From Siphonodentalium dalli (lineage: Eukaryota; Mollusca; Scaphopoda; Gadilida; Siphonodentaliidae), in contig CP136061.1 of NCBI GenBank assembly GCA_032622095.1, positions 48,553,797 to 48,617,796 of the forward strand: DNA of 64,000 bases. Direction: 5' to 3'. The notes beneath the pieces are model-generated. The model was not told where the DNA came from. It saw only the letters and a program-made list of their open reading frames with translations, and searched no databases. The translations under genes and the position numbers were made by a program. This document shows positions 33,691 to 45,500 of this stretch, one piece after another; position 1 is the stretch's first letter, and each line of letters begins with the position of its first letter.

Positions 33691-34596
33691 AAGTTAACAT
33701 CCCACCCTGCTAGTATTATACAAACTAAGCTACACTATAGTGCCACAAATAATCTCACGTTTCCCAACTTAAGTTTCCGAGACCGACGATCGAGAGTTCG
33801 GGGTATCACATACGGTCAAGGTTGGCGGTGGCTTTGGAAGATTGGAAATTATTTTTGGAAGAAAAGATGATGCAGAAACAAAATTGACCGTATCTTGTTA
33901 TACTTGGCGTGCAGAGACATAGGTATACTTATTCCTGATTCAGTAATCATGTTTAGTCATGAAAATAAAGACAGGTTATTATACCATGACGACCACACGT
34001 GAACGAAGATGTTTGTTTACATTTGTGATGACGAGTGATGGGAAATTCCAGCTCGAACCAGGCATAACTATATTACGGAATTCGAGGTGGAGAAAATAAA
34101 TAGATTTCATAAATTGAAATATATTATGACTCTGTGCATTGAAAAGTGGGTTCCTCGACTCGAACCATATTTTTCACCGCGAAACCGAAGAAATAGTAAT
34201 TTAGGAGCGCTAAATCGGAATGGGTATCTTTAATTATTTAAATATCGCTTTAGCTTAATTTTTCCATTAAGATAATTTATAACATGTCGTTTCTCTCTGT
34301 TTCCAGTCAATTTAAATCAACGAGCTGTTATCATAAAATCGTTGTAAAATTGCTATATATGGTGTCTTTATGTACGTATATGGACAGTAGTCGTACATCA
34401 TACGAAATGGCTATCCATTAAGTTCTGTATTGAGCGTCCGTCATTACACTAATGGACACTATTCTCGTCTTATCGGATGGTTGTAAAATAATGTCAGGTC
34501 GCTGCTGTACAATAATCGAACATTAGAGTGACGTCACGGTGACGTATTACAAAAAAACGAAAGAGAAATAAATCCTCGGAATATATGTAGTGTTAA
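33691..34596. other. Unassigned DNA with an X-like end
   Basis: At 34150-34240 a mirror of the repeat X start appears (GAAATAGTAATTTAGGAGCG ... GGGTATCTTTAA). Otherwise nothing recognised. Confidence 0.4.
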
Positions 34597-34598
34597 CC

Positions 34599-34650
34599 CT
34601 TTCATGACTGGAGCTGCGCTGGTGCAGCATTAGATATCCTGTTTCAGTGC
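34599..34650 (+). mobile_element. Family Q left end fragment
   Basis: TTAA then CCCTTTCATGACTGGAGCTG and GTGCAGCATTAGATATCCTG. It stops before any hairpin core. Confidence 0.7.
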
Positions 34651-34655
34651 ATAAA

Positions 34656-35227
34656 GAACTTAAAGATGACTTGTCTCTTCCCGGAAGTACTTGCTTGGGC
34701 AAAAATCAATATTTTTTATGAAACTTTTGGACTATATTACTTTTGTGCAATGTTATATCAAAAATACAAACAAACATGGATCGTTCATTTGATACACACA
34801 TTATCTGAAATGAATGTCTGTAAAGACAGGTCTAGGATATTAGAACGTTTATATAGTAACGATTTCTCTCCGAGTTTAGATATAAGAGAACAAAGTTTAT
34901 TTTTTGGAAATTTACACAAACTACCTGGATTCTGTATCAAAAGTCCAAACACTAATATATAAACCTCTGAATAGAAAACGTAAAAACAAAATTCAGGGAA
35001 GATTCAATCCATTCAAAAAATGTATTGACACAACACAAAGGGAAATGGGGGGGGGGGCTGAACCGAACGTTTGGTGTTACACATATTTCAATTAAAACAG
35101 TTTTAAAGATTTATTTTCAGTCAAAAATAGTAACATTTTCTGTAAAAAAAAAATGCTGGTATATAATTCAGCTGGATAGTTCAGAGAAGAGCTATAACAT
35201 CTTCAAGACGATTGTTTTGAAAAACAT
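34656..35227 (+). other. Unassigned open frame region
   Basis: A 98-codon frame (34666-34962) of mixed composition contains SRILERLYSNDFSPSLDIRE. I do not recognise it; it may be a decayed retrotransposon or an exon. A poly-G run is at 35047. Confidence 0.3.
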
Positions 35228-35590
35228 AAACACACATATATCCGATTGGGGTTCAGTCACACAGAAACACACATGTCTCTTATTGGGGTTCATAAACACA
35301 CATATCTCCCATTGGGGTTCAGTCACACAGAAACACACATATCTCTCATTGGGGTTCAGTCACACATAAACACACATATCTCTCATTGGGTTCAGTCACA
35401 CAGAAACACACATATCTCTCAATGGGGTTCAGTCACACAGAAACACACATATCTCTCATTTGGGGTACAGTCACACAGAAACACACATATCTCTCATTGG
35501 GGTTCAGTCACACAGAAACACACATATCTCTCATTGGGGTTCAGTCACACATAAACACACATATCTCCCATTGGGGTTCAGTCACTAACT
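35228..35590 (+). repeat. 37-bp minisatellite
   Basis: About 10 units of CACACAGAAACACACATATC plus TCTCATTGGGGTTCAGT. Open translations across it (about 100 codons each) are repeat artefacts. Confidence 0.95.
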
Positions 35591-35594
35591 CAAA

Positions 35595-36555
35595 ACGATA
35601 CAGCGAAACCAAAACCACTTTTATTATTGAAATGAATGTTTCAGCGCATTGTTATTCTTTTTTCCCTTGAGACTTATTTCGAACTAAGAACCTCATTTTT
35701 TTGCGAAGAATTCTACATATTTATATAGGATATCTAAAGTCGAAACGTCGCCACTATAACAGAACATTAAATTGGACGCTCAATGATGTATATGTGTGAA
35801 TGTCACGAATGCTAACTCTGATATGCGATGCCAGGCAGATGCAACATCGGGATGGACTCTGTATTTCTCACCTTATACATTATTGGCTATACCACCAATT
35901 TACGATGCTCTTTGGGTTTTTTCAGTTTTGGCTGGAATTCATTCCTCCATTAGCATATTATTATGAAACTCGTTTACATTTCTCCGATATGAATTCGAGT
36001 CGATGGAGATGTGACGTTTGTTTAAAACACGGATTTCAGACGCATCACCAATTAGAAACAAACGTCGCACTTGTGTCGACTCGCATTCAAATAATTGAAT
36101 TCGAGTGGTCGGTAGTGCGACGTTAGTTTGGTTCCAAGGGATGCATGTTTAACAACGACAAACTAACTTAAAGGCATATATAACAATTGGAATGTAAAAT
36201 TTAACGTCCAACCTTCATCATGCACGATAACCTATTCAGATTCGCCATCGCTGATCGTCACGTATGACGACGTAATGAGCTATGCACGTTACCGACTGAC
36301 CCACTGAGACCATTCTCCACCTTTGTGACCAATCTCTACCAGAGCGCACCAGTCATACTTCCTTTCTGATTGGGTACTGGTCTGTGTTTCTATATTTAGC
36401 ATCGGGTTTTCCAGCAAAAATGGCGAAACCCGATCGCTCCAAAGTCAAATGTTCTATGTGCTTTGAGAACAATTCCCGCACTAAAACTTAACAAGAAAAC
36501 TAATATGCATGCATCAGGTCGCCCGTGAACTATCTACCATAGAATTGTTGTAGCT
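35595..36555. other. Unassigned DNA with a small inverted repeat
   Basis: GAATTCGAGTCGATGG...GACGTTTGTTT (35990-36022) and AAACAAACGTCGC...CGACTCGCATTC (36057-36088) are mirror images. The 108-codon frame 35800-36126 crosses it and is not recognised. Confidence 0.45.
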
Positions 36556-36559
36556 ATCG

Positions 36560-36945
36560 ATTATACATTTTGGAACACCTGTCTGTATGTATATGTGTAT
36601 GTATGAATGCATGTGTGTATGTGTTATAGACTCTAACGCTGCTCGACCGATCCGACTCGGATTTGGTATTTAACGTGTCAACTTGACCTCGCTCATAGGC
36701 ATGTTTCTGGACCTTGACCGATCCGACTAAAAGTTTGTGTGTAGGACTACTTCGATCCCGGGAGCAATATGGACACGTCTAATTTCACGTGGGACCATGT
36801 CCTCGAACGTGCTGATATAGGCATGTTTCTGGACCAATTGAACAATAGTTTGGCCAGACGCTGTATATACTGGGTACTGTCCAGATGGAGGCGATCACAA
36901 AACAATCTCTAAATAGCCCGAATGAAGTCGAGTACATCAGCTAGT
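36560..36945 (+). mobile_element. Short interspersed element M, copy 1
   Basis: Begins CATTTTGGAACACCTGTCTG with a TGTATG-rich run and ends GAAGTCGAGTACATCAGCTAGT-like (CAGCTAGT at 36938-36945). A second element with the same start and end words follows directly. A CTAG-T terminus is compatible with a Helitron-type 3' end, but no clear terminal hairpin is visible. Confidence 0.45.
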
Positions 36946-37449
36946 CTAATAAATATTTTGGACATTTGTCTGTCTGTTTGTCTGTTAGCTATGGCCGGGA
37001 AAACTGCCGGACAGATTTGACGAAATTTGATATCTAGGGGAAATTATTTCCAGGGAGTATTTTGGACGGGACGGACAAATCTTGATCCCGACCTGACTTT
37101 GACATTCAAAAAGATCAATTCAAGGTCAAATCTGGTAAAACGGAAGGATTTCAACGAAATGTGATACCTACCGTTACTTTTGTCCCAGGAGTGTTTCGGA
37201 TAGGTCAAATCATGACCCCGACCTGATCTTGACATTAAAAATTGTCAATGCAATGTCAAATCGGGTAAAGTCGGGCGGATTTCGACGGCTACTTTTGTCG
37301 GGCACTTTTGTCCGGGGAGTGTTTTGGACGGGTCAAATCGTGACCCCGACATGACCTTCACCTTTAAAATGGTCAATTCAAGGTTAAATCGCGCAATTCT
37401 CCGAAAATCAGAGGGGAACATCCCGGACGAAGTCGGGTCCACCAGCTAC
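36946..37449 (+). mobile_element. Short interspersed element M, copy 2, with internal ~128-bp repeats
   Basis: Begins ATTTTGGACATTTGTCTGTC and ends GAAGTCGGGTCCACCAGCTA. The interior has three units starting GGAGTGTTTTGGACGGGTCA followed by GACCCCGACCTGA and ATTCAAGGTCAAATC. Confidence 0.5.
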
Positions 37450-37579
37450 TATTATATATTTCTAGATTTAGTTACAAACTAAATACCTGTATATTGTACA
37501 AAGAAATGTTTGACAAATATATCTATATCAATATTACCATACGGGTCATTAAAATAGATACGACGAAACAAATTTTGAA

Positions 37580-38170
37580 GGGTGCATGTATCAGGTAAAT
37601 TTTTATATTTCAAATGATGACAGGAATGCGGAAAGTTGAAGTACCTACGTAATACTGGCTATCCGCATGAAGAGATATACATGCATATAAAAACCAAAAT
37701 AGAAGATGACTGCTGGCGACAATGTGTTCCAAAAAAATTCAATGCATTCGATAGCTCCCATCTAGTTTTCAGCCCGAAGATCAATATGAAGTTTGGTGAC
37801 TATCAGATGAGGGATATGTCTGTACAGTTGCTAAACAATTCAGTCATGCAAAAGAGTAAGATACCAAATTGCTGCCTGTGGTCATGTTTTTTAACGACTC
37901 TCACCCTGGTTATCCAGAAGATCATTGTGGAATCTGGTGACGATCGGACAAGGGGTGTCGTCTGTAGGATCAACCAAATTATTTAGCCATAAAAATAGTA
38001 AAATTCAAGATCACGGCTGGCAGTGATGTTTTCACAAGGAAAGTATGAGAACAAAGTATGGCTCACATCTAGCGGTGACCCAAAATATCCACATGAGAAA
38101 AAATTCTCCAATAAAAGCTGGCTGCAGGGTGCGCCAATTGATTCAAATTTGAAATTTAGCAGGGTGTACT
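37580..38170 (+). repeat. Dispersed repeat family Y, copy 1
   Basis: Shares with 39218-39515 and 54660-55460 the order AAAGTTGAAGTACC..., GATAGCTCCCATCTAG, GATCAATATGAAGTTTGGTG and ATGAGGGATATG. Old diverged family. The 116-codon frame across it is not a gene. Confidence 0.75.
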
Positions 38171-38197
38171 CACTGTACTGCCGGTGGCCACACTCTT

Positions 38198-38718
38198 AGA
38201 ACAAATGTGTATAAATACTACACAAAATGTGTTACAATTGATCTTAAACAAAATTGTGTAGAAATGACACATGACATATAATTATTAAATATGTCGGTGG
38301 AATATCATCAACGTTGAATATGATTGAATATGTGAGTGTATCATAGTTATTAGATGAAATGTGTTATATTGGAGACACAAAACTCGTAATGGCTACCACA
38401 GAACAAACAATAATTTATTGGCAGCTTAAAATTTTGTTATACACTATGTTTGTGTAAAAACTGAACAACACATAATTGTGTAGCACAAAATTTTAAAGCA
38501 GCTGCCAATTTTTTATTATGGCAGCTGTTACGAGGTTTATGTCTCAAATAGAAAATATCTCATATATTAAATATAATATACTCACATATTCACTCATATT
38601 CAATGTTGAGAAAATTTCACCGACACATTTATGTCATGTTGCATTTCTACACAATTTTGTTTAAGATCAAATATAACACATATTGTGTAGTATTTATACA
38701 CATTTGTTCTAAGAGTGC
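38198..38718. mobile_element. Long-inverted-repeat (foldback) MITE
   Basis: Ends CACTCTTAGAACAAATGTGT and ACACATTTGTTCTAAGAGTG. The mirror symmetry continues through AATACTACACAAAATGTGTT, CTTAAACAAAATTGTGTAGA and ATATGTGAGTGTA toward the centre, so almost all 521 bp can pair. No clean target duplication is seen. No protein. Confidence 0.88.
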
Positions 38719-38719
38719 A

Positions 38720-39215
38720 TGTTTTCCCCGCAAATTTGATAGACTGATGGACAAAACCACTGAATCCGTTGAATCAATATACATGTATACATGGATTCAT
38801 TTATATGCATTGTTATACACAGTACTGGTATATAAAGGTACTGAAAATAACTATATTACTAGTATACACACAATAAACCATATATCATGGCTATGGGTTC
38901 TAATATCCGAACATGACAGCTGAGAACTTGGTGTGAATTGAAGAGTGGTGGTGTTTCAAGCATATCTAACCCTCCACGTTAGTGACATGCCATTAAATGG
39001 CATAAGTATAATCTAGCTTGAGGACAGAAGTGATCCATAAAACCCTTCTTAATTCAACCAGGTCCTCGCGCGCGATGTATGGTCGATCACATGATGATCT
39101 AGGGGGGAATTAGAATTGTTGTATAAAAACAGCACTACATGTAAATATAAAATAAAATAGTGCTACATCTTATTACAGATTATTGCCACATATAATCAGT
39201 GACTATACAGACAGT
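38720..39215. other. Unassigned DNA
   Basis: Nothing recognised. Confidence 0.45.
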
Positions 39216-39217
39216 CT

Positions 39218-39515
39218 GACAAAATAAAGTTTCAGTGACACTCTATCCGAATAGGGGAATAATTTCATCTGTTACAGTCAATGGAGCAATTATGAATCTG
39301 GAAAGGTGAAATTTCTAAGTAATAATAGATATCGACATGACGCGATAACATATAACGTAAATGCAATATGGCCGCTGGCGACCATTATTTCCTATGAAAT
39401 TCAAAAAATATTTGATAGCTCTTATCTGATAGATCAATATCAAGATAAATATGAAGTTTGGTGATGATCGGATGAGTGAAGTGGACTGTGGTCTGTGCTA
39501 AACGGTTTAGTAATG
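39218..39515 (+). repeat. Dispersed repeat family Y, copy 2
   Basis: TTTCAGTGACACTCTATCCG, GGGGAATAATTTCATCTGTT, AATATGAAGTTTGGTGATGA and CGGATGAGTGAAGTGG match the copy at 54660-54920. Confidence 0.75.
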
Positions 39516-39519
39516 CTTT

Positions 39520-39850
39520 AAAAGATTCTTACCTTAATATTTTTATGTTCACTTTATAAACTGCACTGAGTCATCTTTGTCATGTATTGAATTTGATATC
39601 TTTTGTTAACAGTTTATAAATCATATATGTCTCATGTTTATTATTTTAATTTATGTCTTTATTATCATTAAATAAAGTTGCATTCCTTAAAAAGATTCTT
39701 ACCTTAATGTTTTTATGTTCACTTTATAAACTTCACTGAGTCATCTTTGTCATGTATTGAATTTGATATCTTTTGTTAACAGTTTATAAATTATGTATGT
39801 CTCGTGTTCGTTATTATATTGTATGTGTTTATTATCATTTAAAATAAATG
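39520..39850 (+). repeat. 170-bp tandem duplication
   Basis: Two copies (39520-39689, 39690-39850) start AAAAGATTCTTACCTTAAT and share CATGTATTGAATTTGATATC. Each ends in AAATAAA-like words, resembling duplicated 3' tails. Confidence 0.9.
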
Positions 39851-39989
39851 TATTCACGTCCTCAATTATTATTTCACAAAAAAGCTCAAATACCCCAAAA
39901 CACAATAGTTTAGAGTCGCCAATTAGTTAATCCGATTACCTATAACACTAAGCACATAAGCCGCTTAACCTTTTAAATGGGGCCGACCG

Positions 39990-40345
39990 TTTACACCTTA
40001 TAGAATGAAAGAACGAAAAGTTGAATAAAATCAACAAATTTGTGAATTTAAGAACAATTCAAACGTTAATGTTGTCCATGTCATAACCCGGACATATGCA
40101 CTATATTTCAGTCTTGTCCATTTATAAACAAAGAAGATAATGCGACATCAAGTCCGCTCACACCTTTTATACACCTTTATAGTGTGTTTCAGAACGAAAA
40201 CAAATGAATAAAATCAACAAATTTGTAAATTTAAAAACAATTCACACGTCGTGATATTCCATGTCCCAGCCCGGACATATACACCAAATTTCAATAATAT
40301 TCATTCAGAAACAACGGACCAAACGCTATATAACACCCCGGTTAC
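39990..40345 (+). repeat. ~183-bp tandem duplication
   Basis: AATAAAATCAACAAATTTGT, AACAATTCAAACGT / AACAATTCACACGT, CCCGGACATA and ACACCTTTTAT or ACACCTTATAG occur twice in order with moderate divergence. Confidence 0.8.
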
Positions 40346-40349
40346 ACCT

Positions 40350-41005
40350 TTTATTCCGAGTCGGGCTCGGCCTCGGATACATCTTATAGTGTGTACCGAA
40401 TTGGCACACGTCGACTGGGGCGAGTTGGCCCTGGGGAGATTAGGCCGATCCGACACCTATAATATACAGTATGTACCCGTTTACGCGTAGTTTACTTTAG
40501 AAAGTTCCGCAATTAATACTGTAAATAGAGCGACTGTATTTGACAGATAATGCCTCTGTTATTTTTTTTTATTGATAAAGAAGAATAATAACAAAAGAAA
40601 GAGACAAAATACATTCACTCATTCATGCTCTCTGTCCAAAACATGGAAGAGTTTCACTCTTCCATGCCCTGGCCTACTTTCTTACCTGTGACATGCAATT
40701 AGAAAATATTTAAAGCCACATTATGTGTTAGGACAATTTTAACAGTCATCGTTCAACTTAAAAGCAAGACCAATAATCGATACTAGGTACTACCTTGATA
40801 TATTTTTTGCCTGAAAAGGACTTTCTTTAGCAACAACAATGATAATAAAAAACAATAGATTATTTGTTTGTCTTCAGAATAACTTTAAATTTCCCTTATT
40901 AACCGGCTAAAGTGGTCGATGGTTTGCAATATTTAAGGTTTGCAAATTCAATGTTCCAACACTATGTGCAGCTTTAATTGATTTAAGTTCTGAATTTAAC
41001 ATAAA
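40350..41005. other. Unassigned DNA
   Basis: A small hairpin (CATGGAAGAGT/ACTCTTCCATG) lies at 40642-40668. Otherwise nothing recognised. Confidence 0.45.
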
Positions 41006-41009
41006 CAGT

Positions 41010-41229
41010 TTAATTAGTAAATTTAACCATATTGAGACCGTATTGTAAATATTGTGAATATTGCCTGGTTCGATAGCAAAGGGGAAAATTACACAACGCT
41101 CGCAGAAATTTATTGGTACTAATAATTCGTGTGTTTATTCTGAATTGGAGCCACTGTAATTTCGTATCCGTTGTCGTTTTAAAGGGCATGCTCAAATGTT
41201 CTTCCCAATTTTCTATCTTCTCTGCCTCT
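41010..41229 (-). pseudogene. Non-LTR reverse transcriptase C-terminal fragment E
   Basis: The minus frame reads ENWEEHLSMPFKTTTDTKLQ then WLQFRINTRIISTNKFL, the conserved linker just before the cysteine motif in many LINE proteins. The cysteine motif itself is lost after NFPLCYR, probably by frameshift. Same subfamily as the fragment at 57866-58195, which has TTTSDTKLQWLQYRINTRIL. Confidence 0.85.
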
Positions 41230-41555
41230 GTTATTGGTTATCAAGTTGCAATACATTAAAAACGACAAATTCACATGCTCGTTCAAGCGCAGTAGTCTAT
41301 TTTACCCATGTTAAAGGACATCCACAAATACTAAATAACGCTAACCTACTGCAAATGTTCTACACGACAACTGTTAACATATTTGAGCTGAATTCATCTG
41401 ATGCGGTTTTATTCCTCAAAATAAACAACAAAACCATCGTTACTTGGAAATGTAGTTTGGGCTAACATTTACATAAATCCTCCACATCATTTATCCGACA
41501 CACACGTCAGATGAAAATCAGCCATCAGATAAACGCCCAAATTGGGCGAAATGAC
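41230..41555. other. Unassigned DNA
   Basis: The 89-codon plus frame at 41196-41465 starts antisense to the LINE relic and is not recognised. Confidence 0.45.
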
Positions 41556-41559
41556 ATAT

Positions 41560-42031
41560 GTGACCCGTCATATAAAATCCAGTCGTAAGTCGGGATTTGT
41601 TTGCCCTGTGCCAATGCATTCTCTTATATATGCGAGTCGACCATAGGTCCGTCGCATATATAAAAGAATGCATAGGCCTAACAATTTTTTATCATTTTTT
41701 TAAATAAATGTTTCTGACAATTTTTAGGACATAAAATAAAAAAACATCCATTACCCTGCAGGGAGCCCCACACATATATAGAAGCATATAGAAGAGTGTC
41801 GTCTGCTCATGTTTGTCTGGGCCCAGACTCTGGGGATCTGTATATGGGTGAAATTATAAAATTGTTAAAGAATACAAGAAAATATTATTAAAATTGTAAA
41901 AAATTGTTAGGCCAATGCATTCTCTTATATATGCGAGGCGACCTATGATCGACTCGCATATATAAGAGAATGCATTGGCACAGGGTAAAAACAAATCACG
42001 ACTTACGACTGGATTTTATATGGCGGGTCAC
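41560..42031. mobile_element. MITE with GTGACCCG ends carrying a full hairpin cassette N
   Basis: Left end GTGACCCGTCATATAAAATC, right end GATTTTATATGGCGGGTCAC; about 45 bp of inverted repeat including AGTCGTAAGTCG. Flanked by ATAT on both sides (a TA or ATAT duplication). The interior is cassette N: hairpin cores at 41611-41677 and 41912-41978 in mirror order around an AT-rich spacer. Confidence 0.85.
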
Positions 42032-42580
42032 ATATAATGGAAAATCAGAGCGGTAGTTTTTTTGACGATTTTCGAAGCTACTCGTCAATATTGCAGCAAA
42101 TTATAACTCGTATGTTTGACTTCCCGTGCGAGTTGTGACAATGCCGTACACGTGCGTTTAGACTTTTGTGTTGATAAAATAATTGGAGAACCAAAACACA
42201 CCGTTTAGAAATATAGTTCTTCGGGTTTAGTGAGACTTTTCAAACTCAAGATTCAACATTTACAAAAACTTTGTTCGATATTGTGTGTGCTAACAAGGCA
42301 GCATGTTGCTCTGTTTGCTTAGTATATATCTTAGTTCACCAAATGTGGGTAAAATGTCGCCGGTAGCAGAGGTCTTACAGGGTCATAAAGGGAGGTAAAC
42401 CCTGCATCGAGTTTGCTTTGTGACGTTGCTTCGTGTGATGCATAAAAAAAGAAGTGTGGTCTTTGTAAAAGCGCAGCCGACATATATTTCTTTCTTTGAT
42501 GGTGTGCGTTATCTACTCCTTCCCAATTGAAATATGTGATGCGCAATTTTTTAGTTTATCGTAATAATTTCGGATCAATG
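42032..42580. other. Unassigned DNA
   Basis: Nothing recognised. Confidence 0.45.
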
Positions 42581-42584
42581 AATG

Positions 42585-45500
42585 CTAGGAAGATAAGACG
42601 CTGAATATTTGTCAGAATGTCGACGATAAGACACACGTCTCGTTCAAACTCACATATATTTACTCTCGTTACCGGATAAAATAAATCTGCACTGCCTGAT
42701 CGGCGCTAAAGTGTGCCTCAGTCATCATAGCTGCATAGTATGTTGATTTGTAGATTGGTTCGGTGCTGGTGGGCGCCACATGCAGTCATCTTCATCATGC
42801 CATGAATCTCTAATATATAGCTACGCCTGAGAGTAGAGTTTCGTGGCATGATCTAGCAGTCATCTTGCCTACATATCTTGGTTACTTCATCAACTGAAAC
42901 TGCACCACCTGATCTGCGCTAATGTGTGTCACAAAGTCAGCACAGCTTCAGATTTAGGTACACTCTGCACCGATCGGCGCCATCCAGGTAGTCCTCTCGA
43001 TTTCAGATTCGGCTGCAGTATTGTTCGTATCAGCGTTGCTGTTCCCCACATACAGTAAGGATATAGATGTTGGGCGTCACGGAACTCACGAGCAGTTTGT
43101 CAGCCTGACCTAGCTTAACCCTTTTCCCAACAAACCGGCCAAAACCGGCCAAATAAAGCTTCAACAGCCTAAAATATCTTCGGTCTATCTCAATAGAACC
43201 ATACACATATGGATATCATTGGAACCGGCTCCTTGACCACATTGTGATAGTTACAGTTATTCCATGTGCCAATGCATTCTCTTATATATGCGAGTCAACC
43301 ATAGGTCGCCTCGCATATATAAGAGAATGCATTGGCCTAAAAAAAATCTTTTTTTTACCATTTTTTCTTACATTCTTTAACAATTTTATAATTTTTAATG
43401 TGTTAAGCCAATGCATTCTCTTATATATGCGAGGCGACCTATGGTCAACTCGCATATATAAGAGAATGCATTGGCACAGGGCCCTTCTGTTGGGTAAAGG
43501 GTTAATACCTATGTTTTTTGGTGCAGATCGCTGCTTAGTTGTAGTCGGTCATCAGCTATAATAATCTATATAGTCCTTCCAAATTTAAATACACGATGTA
43601 AGTATTTACTTTAGCGTAATCAATTCAGATCAATGAATGTGAAAGGAAGATAAGGCACTGAATATTTAAGAATATCGCCGATATAACTCACGACTCATTC
43701 AAACTATCCAATATCTACTCTTGTCAATGGATCCAACGAATATACATCAGCCGATCGACGATAATGTGTGCCGCTTCAGATTTAAATATAATCTAAACAA
43801 GATCAGCCCTCCCGTGAGTCACAAACAGTCAGCCTATAGCTTCAGAGTTAAGTATATAATCTGGACATGATCTGCGATACTATGTGTCGCAAACAGTCAG
43901 CATGACTTCCGATCTAAATATAATCTGCACCCGATCGGCGCTCCCGTGAGTCACCAGCAGTCAGCCTAGCCTAATGTGTACTGCAAACTGTCGCAAACAT
44001 CCAGCATGACTTCCGATTTAAGTATAATCTGGACCTGATTGGCGCTCCTCTGTGTAGCAAACAGCCAGCATGACATCAGATTTAAGTATAATATGAGTCT
44101 GATTTGCCCTCCTGTGAGTCAATAACAGCCAGCATGACATCAGATTTAAGTATAATATGAGTCTGATTTGCCCTCCTGTGAGTCAATAACAGCCAGCATG
44201 ACATCAGATTTAAGTATAATATGAGCCTGATTTGCCCTCATGTGAGTCACAAACAGCCAGCATGACTTCAGATTTAAGTATAATATGGACCTGATCGGCG
44301 CTGTGTGTGGCAACAATCAGCATGGCCTCTGATTTAAGTATAATCTGGACCCGATTGGCGCTCCTCTGTGTAGCAAACAGCCAGCATGACATCCGATTTA
44401 AGTATAATCTGGTCTTGATCGGCGCTCCTCTGTGTAGCAAACATCCAGCATGACATCCGATTTAAGTATAATCTGGTCTTGATCGGCGCTCCTCTGTGTA
44501 GCAAACAGCCAGCATGACATCCGATTTAAGTATAATATGGACCTGATCGGCGCTGTGTGTGGCAACAATCAGCATGGCCTCTGATTTAAGTATAATCTGG
44601 ACCCGATTGGCGCTCCTCTGTGTAGCAAACAGCCAGCATGACATCCGATTTAAGTATAATATGGACCTGATCGGCGCTGTGTGTGGCAACAATCAGCATG
44701 GCCTCTGATTTAAGTATAATCTGGACCCGATTGGCGCTCCTCTGTGTAGCAAACAGCCAGCATGACATCCGATTTAAGTATAATCTGGTCTTGATCGGCG
44801 CTCCTCTGTGTATCAAACAGCCAGCATGACTTCATATTTAAGTATAATATGGACCCGATCGGCACTCCTCTGTGTAGCAAACAGCCAGCGTGACATCCGA
44901 TTTAAGTATAATATGGACCTGATCGGCGCTCCTGTGAGTCACAAACAGTCAGCATGACATCCGATTTAAGTATAATATGGACCTGATCGGCGCTACTGTG
45001 TGTCACAAACAGCCAGCATGACTTCAGATTTAAGTATAATCTGGTCTTGATCGGCGCTCCTCTGTGTAGCAAACAGCCAGCATGACATCCGATTTAAGTA
45101 TAATATGGACCTGATCGGCGCTCCTGTGAGTCACAAACAGCCAGCATGACTTCAGATGTAAGTATAATATGGACATGATCGGCGCTGTGTGCTGCAACAA
45201 TCAGCATGGCCTCTGATTTAGGTAGATTCTGGGCTTCAGTGTGTAGCAAACAGTCGGCGTGACTTCAGATTTAAGTATAATCTGAGCCTGATTTGCCCTC
45301 ATGTGAGTCAATAACAGCCAGCATTACTTCAGATTTAAGTATAATCTGGACCTGATCGGCGCTCCTCTGTGTAGCAAACAGCCAGCATGACTTCCGATTT
45401 AAGTATAATCTGAGCCTGATTTGCCCTCCTGTGAGTCAATAACAGCCAGCATGACATGAGATTTAAGTATAATATGATCCTGATTTGCCCTCATGTGAGT

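Noticed and set aside
35025-35670. Three overlapping 94-114 codon frames with HTETHISLIGVQS-like periodicity
   Set aside because: They follow the 37-bp minisatellite in three frames; no protein signal.
37044-37442. Arg/Ser-rich frames with DLTLHFKVRSGSRF periodicity
   Set aside because: Translations of the ~128-bp internal repeats of element M copy 2.
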